Positions 1 through 8,520 are shown, counted from the stretch's first letter. The stretch is DNA of 35,905 nucleotides from Gulosibacter sp. 10 (GCF_900163695.1 NZ_FUIC01000036.1:1-35905), one strand, 5' to 3'. Notes: a model not told the origin generated them from the sequence alone. A program made the numbers and translations.

Positions 1-443
1 ACAAAGACCATGTCACCACCGGTGCCATCCGGTGACCTGACCGGCAACAAGTCCGTGTGGTCACTCAGGTTGGTCAGAAACCTGGAAGCGACTGCGGCTA
101 ATTGTTTCACATGCCCATGCGTGTATTCGCGCAGGTGTGAGCCCAGTGTTGAGGGCGCATACACCCGATGGAACAATGATTTCATCCCACCATGCCGCAG
201 CAGATCCATGTCATCGATGCTGTCGGCACCAGCAGCCATCCCAGCGACCAGCGACGTGATCTTCGTCCCTGGATTCGCACCCTTATCGGCCCCAGTATTA
301 GCCACCGTGATCCACTCATCAGCTAAACGTTTCAGCCCCGCAGACTGCGCCAACCGCAACACGGGAGCAAGCCCAGCCGACGACACGAGATTCGGTTCAT
401 CAAACGAATAGGCAATACCAGCAGCACTGTGATTGAATAGCAT
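1..443 (-). CDS. IS1380-family transposase, N-terminal part (cut by window edge)
   Basis: DDE transposase moving the insertion sequence. About 147 residues are visible. From the ATG at 443 the reverse strand reads MLFNHSAAGIAYSFDEPNLV, then further on the family-typical stretches GTKITSLVAGMAAGADSIDD, MDLLRHGGM and APSTLGSHLREYTHGHVKQL. These are hallmarks of the N-terminal region of actinobacterial IS1380 transposases; the catalytic DDE domain lies beyond the edge, so activity cannot be judged. A purine-rich AGAAAGGCAC lies about 10 bases before the start and may serve as RBS, although it overlaps the subterminal repeat of the IS. The frame is open to the window edge without a stop. Confidence 0.85.
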   Translation of the reverse strand, partial: MLFNHSAAGIAYSFDEPNLVSSAGLAPVLRLAQSAGLKRLADEWITVANTGADKGANPGTKITSLVAGMAAGADSIDDMDLLRHGGMKSLFHRVYAPSTLGSHLREYTHGHVKQLAAVASRFLTNLSDHTDLLPVRSPDGTGGDMVF

Positions 444-525
444 CTCAGAGGTGCCTTTCTGATCCTAGAAATAGTGGCGTGAACAACTACTATTATTCCA
501 GGTCAAAAGGCACTTCTTCAGTTAA
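1..525 (-). mobile_element. IS1380-family insertion sequence, end fragment
   Basis: The 5' part of an IS1380-type transposase runs off the left window edge. Upstream of it, an inverted repeat of GTGCCTTT (451-458) and AAAGGCAC (505-512) lies just inside a TTAA at 522-525. Members of this family are reported to duplicate short target sites, TTAA-like in several cases, so 522-525 is my guess for the IS boundary; the terminal repeat cannot be confirmed without the other end. The IS abuts the 3' end of the transfer operon. Confidence 0.6.
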
Positions 526-574
526 ACCGCCGAACTCACACCAAATTTATCGGTGGATCCAGGCTAAGGAGGGG

Positions 575-835
575 CTACGCCCACTCCTCCACTGTGCTGG
601 GCAGCGGATCGGACACAACCGCGGTCGGGTACAGCATTTCGCGCAGTCGTGCAGCCGACTTCTCGATGTCCCGTAGGCGCTTCGCCAGGTCCGCAGTGGC
701 CGTCCGGTCCCCGCGCTCGATAGCAGCGGTGATGAGTCCGGGCACGCGCAGGGATGCGGCACGCAGTGCGTCGTACGCTTGATCGGCAGCGTGATAGATG
801 GCGGTGTCAACGGGTGCGAGTTCTGTGGTGGGCAT
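575..835 (-). CDS. Small hypothetical protein of the transfer operon, 86 aa
   Basis: Last gene of the leftward transfer operon, 61 bases after the coupling-protein gene. The start at 835 (MPTTELAPVD) is chosen because AGGAG lies 7 bases before it; the open frame continues upstream only into the coupling-protein gene. The protein is short, alanine- and arginine-rich and predicted largely helical, with a central stretch IEKSAARLREMLYP that could form a coiled coil. No family is recognised and no signal or membrane segment is seen. Position suggests an accessory role in transfer or mobilization, but this is only inferred from context. Confidence 0.6.
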   Translation of the reverse strand: MPTTELAPVDTAIYHAADQAYDALRAASLRVPGLITAAIERGDRTATADLAKRLRDIEKSAARLREMLYPTAVVSDPLPSTVEEWA

Positions 836-896
836 CGGGTGTTCTCCTCGGGTAGGGCACCGCCTGAGTCCCAGGCGGTGCCCTTGACCGTGAGCG

Positions 897-2684
897 CTAT
901 GCGGCCTCGCCCAACTCGTCCTCTTCCTCGACCAAACGGGGCCCCGGTGATGCCGTCTCCCAGGCGGACGTGTCGGGTAGGCGCTGGACGCGAGCCAGAG
1001 CGGCGCGGTCACCCTGAGCGGCGGCCATCAGGTCCGGGTCCTCGAACAAGGGGGTCGCTCGGACCTGCACGGTGCCGCCGGGCACATCCGGGCGGCCTGG
1101 CAACCAGACGAGCGCATGGAACGTCTGCATGGCGGCCAACCGCGCCGGGGTGGCCGCGTCCTTTTCCACGAGGTTGCGGGAGCGCTGTGTGGTCTTGGAC
1201 GTGCTCGACCCGTCACGCAGCATCCCCTTAACAGCCCCGGAGTAGTTGTTGGACTTAGTGACCGAGATGCTCACGGACTGTTCCTGCACAAGTTCTCGCT
1301 TGCCCGCCAGCTCACTGTACGCACGCAGGGTCTCAGAGTCGGTCGTGGCGGCGAATAGGACGTGTCCGCCCGAGCAGGCGTTGCGGATGGAGGCCGCGCC
1401 CTCGCGCCCGTAGACGCCGATGAGGTCGGAGACCGACTGGGTGCAGAGCAGGAATTTCACGCGGGCGGAGCGGGCGAGGTTGGCCGCCCACGATTGCAGG
1501 TCGCGGTGCGGTGTGCAGTGCACCAGCTCATCCAGGACTACGAGGTGCTGCACGGGCAGCGCGCCCCCGTGGGCCGATGCCCGCCGTTGCAGCTCCTCGA
1601 CGTACGCGCCCAGCAAAGCGTTCGTGAGAGGCCGATAGTCCGGCGTGGGGCAGATCAGATACAGGGTGTGCATCTCGGGCATGGTGTCCAGTCGCAGCGT
1701 AGTCTTGTCATCCCAGGACTGGCGGACGACGCTACCGGCGAGGATCAGGCCCTCGATGACCTGGGCGACCGAGCCGAGGATGCCTGCGCGCGTCTCCTCC
1801 GCTCGCGCCGCAGCGGCTGTCAGACCCAACGCCAACTGCGCCTGCTCCAGGGCGGCGCTCATCGTCACAGCCGCGTCCTCGCCCAGCTCAGCAGCGTCAG
1901 CGTAGTTGGCCTGCTCCGCTTCGAGGTCGTGCAGCAGACTGTCCCAGGCGTCCGGTCCATCGTCAGCACCGCTATTGTTGCCGCCGAGTTTCTTCACCTG
2001 CTTGATGAGGTCGAGCAGGCTGCTGCCGGGACGCGCGCGGAGATAGACGAGCAGCGCCGCGACAACAATGGTCGAGTGGGTGACGAAGAACGCCTGCTGA
2101 CCACCCTGCTCGGCGCCCTTAACCGCGGTGAGCATCGCGTGAGAGGTACGCTGAGCGCGCGCCCATGTGACGCCCTCGGTGATCGGCGTCCACACGCGTA
2201 CCTGATCTCGCAGCGCCGGTGACTTTGCCAGATCCGCAGCCGGGTCGAAAATGACGGGCGCCGTGGTAATCGCACGTGCCCCGATGGTGCCGCGTGCTAG
2301 GTCTGTCTTGGTGGTGGATACGAGCGCGGGGCCTCGATGGCGCACGATGGCCGGAGACAGTGCCGCGATGCTCTTGCCCGAGCCGGGCGCGCCCAGCACT
2401 TCGACAGGCGCATCGGTGTCGTCCATGACGAGGCGATCCGTCATCACCGGCTCACTGGCGACATCCACGAGGCAACCGAACACGATGCGGTCCTCGCGCG
2501 TCATCTGGCGCACGGCGATTTCACGCTGGCCGAGCATATCGCGCGATCCGCTCACCGTGTGCTGCGCCCGCTTAGCCTCGCGTGCTGCGATACGTCGCCG
2601 ATGCGTCCACCACGCGATCACAACACCGATGCAGAGGAGGACAGTGCCAGTGAGGAGCCACAGAAGAAGATCAGTCCAACTCAT
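897..2684 (-). CDS. VirD4/TraG-type coupling protein (T4CP)
   Basis: A 595-residue membrane ATPase of the VirD4/TraG/TraD superfamily, which recruits the relaxase-DNA complex and pumps DNA into a type IV secretion channel. One clear membrane helix spans about residues 5-26 (LLLWLLTGTVLLCIGVVIAW), followed by a basic cytoplasmic stretch. Walker A is GAPGSGKS at residues 98-105; Walker B is LVVLDE with D385-E386. C-terminal to this are the RecA-like elements ARSARVKFLLCTQSVSDL, typical of the family. The gene overlaps the preceding membrane-protein gene by 14 bases, so they are co-transcribed. The relaxase gene is divergent, 0.9 kb away. The classical two-helix N-terminus appears split, with the adjacent 108-aa protein supplying further membrane helices. 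Usual actinobacterial relatives are 550-650 residues. Confidence 0.88.
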   Translation of the reverse strand: MSWTDLLLWLLTGTVLLCIGVVIAWWTHRRRIAAREAKRAQHTVSGSRDMLGQREIAVRQMTREDRIVFGCLVDVASEPVMTDRLVMDDTDAPVEVLGAPGSGKSIAALSPAIVRHRGPALVSTTKTDLARGTIGARAITTAPVIFDPAADLAKSPALRDQVRVWTPITEGVTWARAQRTSHAMLTAVKGAEQGGQQAFFVTHSTIVVAALLVYLRARPGSSLLDLIKQVKKLGGNNSGADDGPDAWDSLLHDLEAEQANYADAAELGEDAAVTMSAALEQAQLALGLTAAAARAEETRAGILGSVAQVIEGLILAGSVVRQSWDDKTTLRLDTMPEMHTLYLICPTPDYRPLTNALLGAYVEELQRRASAHGGALPVQHLVVLDELVHCTPHRDLQSWAANLARSARVKFLLCTQSVSDLIGVYGREGAASIRNACSGGHVLFAATTDSETLRAYSELAGKRELVQEQSVSISVTKSNNYSGAVKGMLRDGSSTSKTTQRSRNLVEKDAATPARLAAMQTFHALVWLPGRPDVPGGTVQVRATPLFEDPDLMAAAQGDRAALARVQRLPDTSAWETASPGPRLVEEEDELGEAA

Positions 2685-2997
2685 CGAGCACCTCCTTGTC
2701 GGCGGTGCGCTTCGTTACGGCGGCATGGGCCTTGCTCGCTAGCAACGAGAGCCCGGCGAACACGACGCGTACGCCGCGACAGATGAGGCCGGCCATCTTC
2801 GCGCTGAGCTTGCGCGCCTTGCCGGGGTGCTTTACGGCGTAGATGACGCACTGGGCGACGATCACGATGCCTGCTAGACGCATCAGGGACCAGTCAATGG
2901 GAGCACCGAACCGGACGGCTGCGTACAGCTCGTCGCCCGCGGCGAAGACTGCGGCTGCGATCACGGCCCACCAGATGTAGCGCCAGGGCTTCTTCAT
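2671..2997 (-). CDS. Small membrane protein of the transfer operon, 108 aa
   Basis: Unrecognised family. A basic start (MKKPWRYIWW) leads to a hydrophobic helix at about residues 8-25 and a second at about 41-55 (AGIVIVAQCVIYAV), followed by a basic region and a third weakly hydrophobic, possibly amphipathic segment at about 68-90. The start codon overlaps the stop of the upstream gene in an ATGA, and its 3' end overlaps the coupling-protein gene, so translation is probably coupled across all three. A partner of the coupling protein in the membrane is a reasonable guess from position and topology only. Confidence 0.75.
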   Translation of the reverse strand: MKKPWRYIWWAVIAAAVFAAGDELYAAVRFGAPIDWSLMRLAGIVIVAQCVIYAVKHPGKARKLSAKMAGLICRGVRVVFAGLSLLASKAHAAVTKRTADKEVLDELD

Positions 2998-3203
2998 CGT
3001 GCGTCACCTCCTGCTTTGTGCAGGTCGAGTGCGGCGCGCACCAGGTGGTCCCAGGTGAGCGTCTGCGTGGCGCGCAGGGCGTCGAGCTGTGTCCAGGTGT
3101 CTGGTGAAGCAGTCGCGACGATGGTCACCCGTCGCGAATCCAGTGGCGGGATGGCGGTCAGCTCGGGGCGAGTCTGCGCCAGCGTGTCCAGCGCATCACC
3201 CAC
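2994..3203 (-). CDS. Small hypothetical, possible DNA-binding protein (start uncertain)
   Basis: First gene of the leftward transfer operon. With the first usable start, a GTG at 3203, it has 69 residues and ends WTQLDALRATQTLTWDHLVR, a pattern reminiscent of ribbon-helix-helix or relaxosome accessory proteins, which would fit binding at oriT; the similarity is only suggestive. The GTG has no good Shine-Dalgarno. The same frame stays open upstream and reads convincingly (STTRTLSVHPQTRRAAQIAA) back to about 3304, where AAGGAG is followed by GTC-ATC-ATC-ATC but no ATG, GTG or TTG. The real start may therefore be further upstream and non-canonical, or there is a frameshift. Confidence 0.55.
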   Translation of the reverse strand: MGDALDTLAQTRPELTAIPPLDSRRVTIVATASPDTWTQLDALRATQTLTWDHLVRAALDLHKAGGDAR

Positions 3204-3303
3204 CGAGAGGTGCAGACGTTGTGATGCTCGCGCGGCTGCGATCTGCGCAGCCCGTCGAGTCTGGGGATGGACGCTCAGGGTCCTAGTCGTGGAGATGATG
3301 ATG

Positions 3304-3621
3304 ACTCCTTCGGTTGGTCTTTCGTCATCTGCACCGTGCCGATGACTCCCCAGACCGTTAGAGCGCTGTATGACTACACAACCCCTCCTTAGTCACGCTT
3401 CGATTCAGGTCCCTCCTCTTTGCCCTCCACCAGTCAGATACGGCCCATTTCTCTCGTCTCCTGGCTCTCAGCCCCATTCCTCCTCTAGCCCCTCTTTTTC
3501 TCTACACACGCTGGCATCCGCCTGCGGCGGCTTGCACGGCCAGCGTTCGCGCACACGGTCCTCATACGTCCACACAACTCCTCGGCACGGTGCCAGGAGG
3601 GACGATTTGAGGAGGACGGCA
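3304..3621. other. Divergent intergenic region with oriT-like hairpin
   Basis: This 318-base stretch separates the leftward coupling-protein operon from the rightward relaxase gene. The plus strand is strongly pyrimidine-rich from about 3385 to 3505. It contains a nested inverted repeat: arms ACGCTGGC (3508-3515) and GCCAGCGT (3539-3546) enclosing CCGCC (3518-3522) and GGCGG (3526-3530). Location beside the relaxase, plus an imperfectly nested hairpin next to skewed DNA, is what is expected of an origin of transfer. The nick site cannot be assigned. It must also hold the two divergent promoters, which I could not place. Confidence 0.5.
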
Positions 3622-6600
3622 GTGGCCGCATCAATTGCAACCATCAAGGCGGGCCAGGCGAAGGCCTTGGCCGACTACTACGCGAACAAGGCGTCGGAGA
3701 GAGTCGCTGACCTCGCGATGGACCCCGAACACGCGGACAAGTCCGCGGACGAGCTGATGATGCTCGCACGCATCCAAGTGGCCCGCGAGGAAGCTATGCA
3801 CGATGGCAGAGACCCGGACAGAGCGGAGGTGAAGGAGCGTGCCGCTATCGCCTCGGATCGCGTCGCCGGGGCCACCGCCTACTACGCCGCGGACGACGCC
3901 GACCCGGACGGGCGACGTGTTTGGATTCGCGGCGACCGTGCCGGAGAAGCGATCACCGGGACGCAGTTGGAGGCGCTGTTCTTGGGCGCGGACGAGGCAG
4001 GGCAGAACCTAGGAGACCCAGCACCGCAGGAGATCAAGAAGGCCGCGAAGCTCGCCGGGTACACGGGCGAGATAACACCCAACGTTCTCGCCTCGATGCG
4101 TGCGGGACTGCACCCCGAGACCGGCGCAGAGCTAACCGGCGATGCTGCCGACTACGCCCGGCAGGTGTGGGCAGCACCGGAGCGGAACGAGAATGCCGTG
4201 ACCGCTTTCGACACGACGCTGAGCGCTCCCAAGGGCGTCTCGCTGCTGGCCGCGTTCTGCGATGATCGGACCGCCGAGGCCGTCATCCGAGCGCATCAGG
4301 AGGCTGCCGCGCAAGCGTTGGACTGGGCGCAGGAAAACGGGGCGGTCGTGGCCCGGCGCGGTAAGGACGGCGTGGTCCATCAGGCGGCCGAGCTGACCGA
4401 AGCGGCGCAGATCACCGAGATGACATCTCGGGCAGGCGACCCTCAGCTCCACACCCACACCCTCGTCTCCGCCTACGTTGTCAGCAACGAGGACGGACGC
4501 CGCACCACCATGGACTCCCAGGCGTGGCATGGAGCGTCTGCCGCGATCAACGCGAGCTACCTGCGAGCCCTAGACGCGAACCTGCGCCAAGAGGTCGGCG
4601 TGGGCCTGGAGCTGGACGAGAAGGGACAGCGCACCGTGGTCCCCGGCATCGCCCCGCAACTCATCGAGCGCTACAGCTCACGCCGTAACGCGATCAACGA
4701 GACGATCACCGAGCGCACGCAGGAGAAGGAACGCCTGGAACAGGTCATGGGCAGTGCCCGCCACCTGTTCAAGGAGTCGCACCAGGCCCTCGAGGCAGGC
4801 GAGGCCCTCACCGACGCCGAGACGCGCCGCGCCGAGGTCTACGGGCAATGGCTGGATTCGGGGACCACTCCGCAAGCCGCTGCACTGGACACCCGCGTCT
4901 CGAAGGCGGAGGAGCCCGAGCACGTCGCACGCGAGCGCTGGGCAGCAGACCCGACCACCCCGGACGGGGCACGCCTGCTCGGCGGAGCACAGGCCGCCAC
5001 ACAGCAGGCACAGCACGCTCCTGTGGCCGAGTGGGGCGAGGTCGAGCAGGCCCGGTTCACCGCCGAACTGGCCGAGCACCTCACGAAGGATGCCGCAGCG
5101 TTCTCCACTAAGGAAGCGCACGCGGCCGCCCTTCATCTGGCCCCGACAGGTGTGAGTACATCCGAGATTGCCGAGACCGTGGACGACTACCTCACCCGTG
5201 GCGCGGTCCTGATGCAGGAGCGCGAGGAAGCCGAGCGGGTAGGCGACCGCTGGGCGGAGAAAACGCGGAGGTTCACGACTTCCGAGATCGTGCAGGAGCA
5301 GCAGCACATCGTGGCGACCGGGCAGCAGCTCGCGGACGACACCGTGCCCGCGATCAGAGAAACGAATCTGAGGGCCGCCGCCACGGTTGTGAACTCACAT
5401 AGGGTCTCGGAGGACCAGGAACAGCTCGTGGGCGCGTATCTCACCGGGCAGCGACTCATCACCTGCGACGGCCCCGCCGGCGGCGGCAAGAGCCGCGTCG
5501 CGGAGACGATTGCGGAGCTGGCCCATGGGGCGGGGGCGCAGGTCACGGTCCTGTCCACGCAGACAGACACCGCCGCCGATCTTGCCGCTGAAATCGGCGC
5601 GGATCGCGCCATGAGTTTCCAGAAGGCGACGATGCGCGCCGCCGACGAAGACAACCCCCACCATTCCAAGGGAGTTTTCGAGTCGGGCTACTGGGGGCAG
5701 GGCCTCACCGCTGAGCAGGCCGACGACTATCACACGATCCGCATGCACCAGCGCGAAGCCAAGACCGACCGGCAGCGTGAGAAGGCAGAGCGCGAGATGG
5801 CGCGTTGGGTCGAGTCCCTGCCGACGAAGGCCGATGCAAAGCTCACCCAGCAGACCCGTTCTCACGTCGAGCAGATGGACAAGCTCGCCCGGTGGACAGA
5901 CATCGGAGATCGCTCGGAGCTGCACCAATGGCGCACGCAACTCATCGCGGAGGCAGCCGAGCAGCCCGAAACCGTGGTCAAGATCGACCACGACAGGCCG
6001 CAGGTCATCATCGTGGACGAAGCCGCGATGACGAACAACCAGCACCTCGGGCGTCTACTGGACTATGCCCGCGAGCACCGCAACGTCCAACTCGTCATGG
6101 TGGGTGACACCGCGCAACTCGGCGGTATCGGACGTTCAGGCGCATACCGCGCCCTGCTGGACGAGGTGCAGCCCGTGCAGCTCGCTGAGACGCGCCGGGC
6201 ACGGCAGGAATGGGAGCGCGAAGCCCAGCTCTCGATGCGCGGGCTCGACTACACCGACACCGCCGAGACCCACGATGCGGCCCGAGCACTGGTGGACACC
6301 TACCGGGCACAGGGGCGTGTGGGCCACATCGGTGACGAAGACGTGTCCCGCGCTATCGCAGACGGTCGTGCGGAAGCCTCCGACAAGCGCGCCGATATGG
6401 ACCTCGCCGCAGAACAGGCAGCCGACTGGTACATGAGCCGCCGCGGCGACCAGGACACCCTCGTGCTCACCGCGACTCGCGCCCAGCAGGTGCAGGTGGC
6501 ACAGCGCATCCAGGAACGGCGCATCGCGGACCCGGACGACAAGGCGATGCGAGCCGATGCGAAGACCGCGACGCTCGACCTGGGCGAGGGCCAGACCCAG

Positions 6601-7257
6601 CAGGCGCAGAAGGGTGAGCCGGTCATGGTGCGGCAGAACGACACCCGCCGTGGCCTACGCAACGGCATGACTGGCGAGGTAGTCGCCGTGAGTGCGCGTG
6701 GTGGCGTCACCGTGCAGATGACCGACGAGCGCGGACGAACGTTCAAGACGTCGATGACCCGGAAGGACCTTAACGAGGGAAAGCTCTCCCTCGCCTACAG
6801 CAGCACCAGCCACAAGGCGCAGGGGGCAACCGTGGACCGGGCACTGTACATCCATGACGCGAAGTCCCCGCATGTGGACCGGCACATGGTCTATCCGTCG
6901 GTCAGCCGTGGGCGTCAGGAGAACCGGATTCTCGTGGTCGGCGGAGCCGACGAGACCGAGGCAGCAGAGTCGTTGGCCACTGCAATGCACCGCAGCAACA
7001 CCGCCGAGCCGGTCCGCGTGGTCTCTCAGCCGGTCTCCGATGCAGAGCGGGAATGGGTGGCCAAGCGCCACCCGAGCCTGCCACGCGAGCAGCAGGACGA
7101 GATGGCCCTGCGCATGCGTGAGCGTGACCAGCGCCATGCCCGTGACGATGCCCGAGACCGCCAGATCGCACAGCGTCGCCAGACGCAGCAGCTCGCCCAG
7201 GAGCGCGACCGCGTACAGTCACGCCGCCGCGGGCTCGGGCGCGGGCGCGCCGCCTGA
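3622..7257 (+). CDS. traA: MobF-type relaxase-helicase (TraA/TrwC-like)
   Basis: A 1211-residue relaxase that nicks oriT and unwinds the transferred strand. The GTG at 3622 is chosen because GAGGAGG lies 6 bases before it; the open frame reaches back to 3370 but that part is low-complexity and overlaps the oriT-like region. N-terminal TrwC/TraI domain: tyrosine pairs Y19-Y20 and Y87-Y88 are nucleophile candidates, and the metal site reads E266 ... H277-x-H279 in the motif TSRAGDPQLHTHTLV. C-terminal RecD/TraI-like helicase: Walker A GPAGGGKS at 617-624, Walker B VIIVDEAAM (D799, E800), and STSHKAQG near 1061-1068. The first metal ligand, His in TrwC and TraI, is Glu here at the same spacing. 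The tail is Arg/Gln-rich and charged. The J-domain gene follows after 15 bases, probably co-transcribed. Confidence 0.9.
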   Translation: MAASIATIKAGQAKALADYYANKASERVADLAMDPEHADKSADELMMLARIQVAREEAMHDGRDPDRAEVKERAAIASDRVAGATAYYAADDADPDGRRVWIRGDRAGEAITGTQLEALFLGADEAGQNLGDPAPQEIKKAAKLAGYTGEITPNVLASMRAGLHPETGAELTGDAADYARQVWAAPERNENAVTAFDTTLSAPKGVSLLAAFCDDRTAEAVIRAHQEAAAQALDWAQENGAVVARRGKDGVVHQAAELTEAAQITEMTSRAGDPQLHTHTLVSAYVVSNEDGRRTTMDSQAWHGASAAINASYLRALDANLRQEVGVGLELDEKGQRTVVPGIAPQLIERYSSRRNAINETITERTQEKERLEQVMGSARHLFKESHQALEAGEALTDAETRRAEVYGQWLDSGTTPQAAALDTRVSKAEEPEHVARERWAADPTTPDGARLLGGAQAATQQAQHAPVAEWGEVEQARFTAELAEHLTKDAAAFSTKEAHAAALHLAPTGVSTSEIAETVDDYLTRGAVLMQEREEAERVGDRWAEKTRRFTTSEIVQEQQHIVATGQQLADDTVPAIRETNLRAAATVVNSHRVSEDQEQLVGAYLTGQRLITCDGPAGGGKSRVAETIAELAHGAGAQVTVLSTQTDTAADLAAEIGADRAMSFQKATMRAADEDNPHHSKGVFESGYWGQGLTAEQADDYHTIRMHQREAKTDRQREKAEREMARWVESLPTKADAKLTQQTRSHVEQMDKLARWTDIGDRSELHQWRTQLIAEAAEQPETVVKIDHDRPQVIIVDEAAMTNNQHLGRLLDYAREHRNVQLVMVGDTAQLGGIGRSGAYRALLDEVQPVQLAETRRARQEWEREAQLSMRGLDYTDTAETHDAARALVDTYRAQGRVGHIGDEDVSRAIADGRAEASDKRADMDLAAEQAADWYMSRRGDQDTLVLTATRAQQVQVAQRIQERRIADPDDKAMRADAKTATLDLGEGQTQQAQKGEPVMVRQNDTRRGLRNGMTGEVVAVSARGGVTVQMTDERGRTFKTSMTRKDLNEGKLSLAYSSTSHKAQGATVDRALYIHDAKSPHVDRHMVYPSVSRGRQENRILVVGGADETEAAESLATAMHRSNTAEPVRVVSQPVSDAEREWVAKRHPSLPREQQDEMALRMRERDQRHARDDARDRQIAQRRQTQQLAQERDRVQSRRRGLGRGRAA

Positions 7258-7272
7258 GAAAGGGAGACCCCC

Positions 7273-7965
7273 GTGACGCTTGTAGAAGCGCTCAACACCC
7301 TTGGCCTGGCGCCCGCAGCGACCCCGGACGAGGTCAAACGCGCCTACCGCGCGCGCATCCAGGCGACTCACCCCGACCTCGCCACAGACGGCGACGACGC
7401 CGCGCGACGCGCCACCGAGGCCGTGCGCGTGAACGCCGCTCGTGACCTCCTACTCGCGGGCGGCACCGGCACACCCAGCCAGGCCAGCCCGCAGCCAGAG
7501 ACGCCCCCGGCACCACCCCATTCGGAGCCCGCGCAGTGCTCACCCACGCCGGGACGGGACGAGCGCCGCACTACCGCGGCGACGCCCACGACCCCGGCAG
7601 CGCGATCAACCGAGCGCGTAGTACACCCACTCCGCTGGTTCCTCTCCATCGGCGGAGCGCTCATCGTCGCAGGCGCGGTCGCTCGCTTCCTACACGCCTG
7701 GGATGGCGCACTGGAACCCACAAAGTGGGGAGACGCTTCCCTAGCGATGGGGCCGCTGGCGATCCTGCTGCACGCGGCGGTCGGCCTGGTTGGGGTCTGG
7801 TTCCTGGGCAGACGCGCGGACCGGCCCGCCCGCGCCGTACTCGCCCTCGCAGTCATCCTCTACTCGTCGTTCTCAGAAGTAAGCCATCGCCTGAACTTCA
7901 TCGAGGAGGCGATACTCCTCATCGTCCTCGTCGTCTGGCCGCTGTACCGCCTGGTGACCAGGTAG
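7273..7965 (+). CDS. Membrane-anchored J-domain protein
   Basis: A 230-residue protein with an N-terminal J domain (residues 1-60) carrying the HPD signature at 33-35, which in this family stimulates the ATPase of an Hsp70 partner. A proline- and threonine-rich linker follows (about 65-112), then three or four hydrophobic segments: about 118-137, 155-176, 184-200 and 208-226. There is no glycine-rich or zinc-finger region, so it is not a canonical DnaJ. GTG start, GGGAG about 6 bases upstream. It lies 15 bases behind the relaxase gene, so a role in transfer, such as handling relaxase unfolding at the membrane, is conceivable but inferred from position only. Confidence 0.75.
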   Translation: MTLVEALNTLGLAPAATPDEVKRAYRARIQATHPDLATDGDDAARRATEAVRVNAARDLLLAGGTGTPSQASPQPETPPAPPHSEPAQCSPTPGRDERRTTAATPTTPAARSTERVVHPLRWFLSIGGALIVAGAVARFLHAWDGALEPTKWGDASLAMGPLAILLHAAVGLVGVWFLGRRADRPARAVLALAVILYSSFSEVSHRLNFIEEAILLIVLVVWPLYRLVTR

Positions 7966-7979
7966 ACCGGGCAAGAGAA

Positions 7980-8009
7980 GGGGGCCACGAACCCAGATTC
8001 GTGGCCCCC
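7980..8009. terminator. Terminator between convergent genes
   Basis: Perfect 12-bp stem GGGGGCCACGAA (7980-7991) and TTCGTGGCCCCC (7998-8009) with a 6-base loop, followed by TTCTC. It sits between the rightward J-domain gene and the leftward hypothetical gene and could serve both. Confidence 0.75.
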
Positions 8010-8020
8010 TTCTCACACCT

Positions 8021-8503
8021 TCACGTCGAGATCAGAATGAGGTTGGGAGCCGTACCGCTGGGCAACGAGGGCAGTGATGCCGCATCCACGCCGAACCCAC
8101 TGATGCGCTCGTCTACGAAAAGCCCCGATGCATCATCCGGTTCCAGGACGGCAGCGCCCTGGGTCTCCGATTCGAGGAACGGGGCCACCATGAGCAGAGC
8201 GTTGAGCCCTCCCGGGATCGGCGTGTCCTTCTTCGCCGCAGCGAGCAGCTTCGCTTCTGTCTGCCGGTAGCGGTCGGCGTCGGTGGCCGCGAGCTGCGAG
8301 AGGTCAGGGCCAGCGGTGTAATCGCTCACAGCATCGCGCGCCCTGTCGATCACCGCCCGCGCGCTCTCCGTGGTGGGATGCTCGTCGGAGCCCTGGGGCG
8401 TGAGCGAGACATCGGAACCGGTGCGCGTGGCCCCGTAGTAGTACAGCGCCGCAGACCCGTCGTCTGCCACCCCGAGGATAGTTACCCGAGCGTCGTCGGC
8501 CAT
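8021..8503 (-). CDS. Hypothetical protein, 160 aa
   Basis: No family recognised. It is an acidic, soluble protein without signal peptide or membrane helix; it starts MADDARVTILGVADDGSAAL, a beta-strand-like pattern, and has a helical middle with two AVxD/ARDAVSDY heptad-like stretches. GGGAGG lies 8 bases before the ATG at 8503, supporting the start. A 15-bp near-palindrome (8521-8535) sits just upstream of the RBS, a likely operator or promoter element that recurs at 10081. The XRE regulator gene lies upstream on the same strand after a 120-base gap. Role unknown. Confidence 0.7.
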   Translation of the reverse strand: MADDARVTILGVADDGSAALYYYGATRTGSDVSLTPQGSDEHPTTESARAVIDRARDAVSDYTAGPDLSQLAATDADRYRQTEAKLLAAAKKDTPIPGGLNALLMVAPFLESETQGAAVLEPDDASGLFVDERISGFGVDAASLPSLPSGTAPNLILIST

Positions 8504-8520
8504 CGTGTTTCCTCCCTGGT

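Noticed and set aside
10-411. Forward 133-codon open frame at the left edge
   Set aside because: It is antisense to the IS1380 transposase, which has clear family similarity on the reverse strand.
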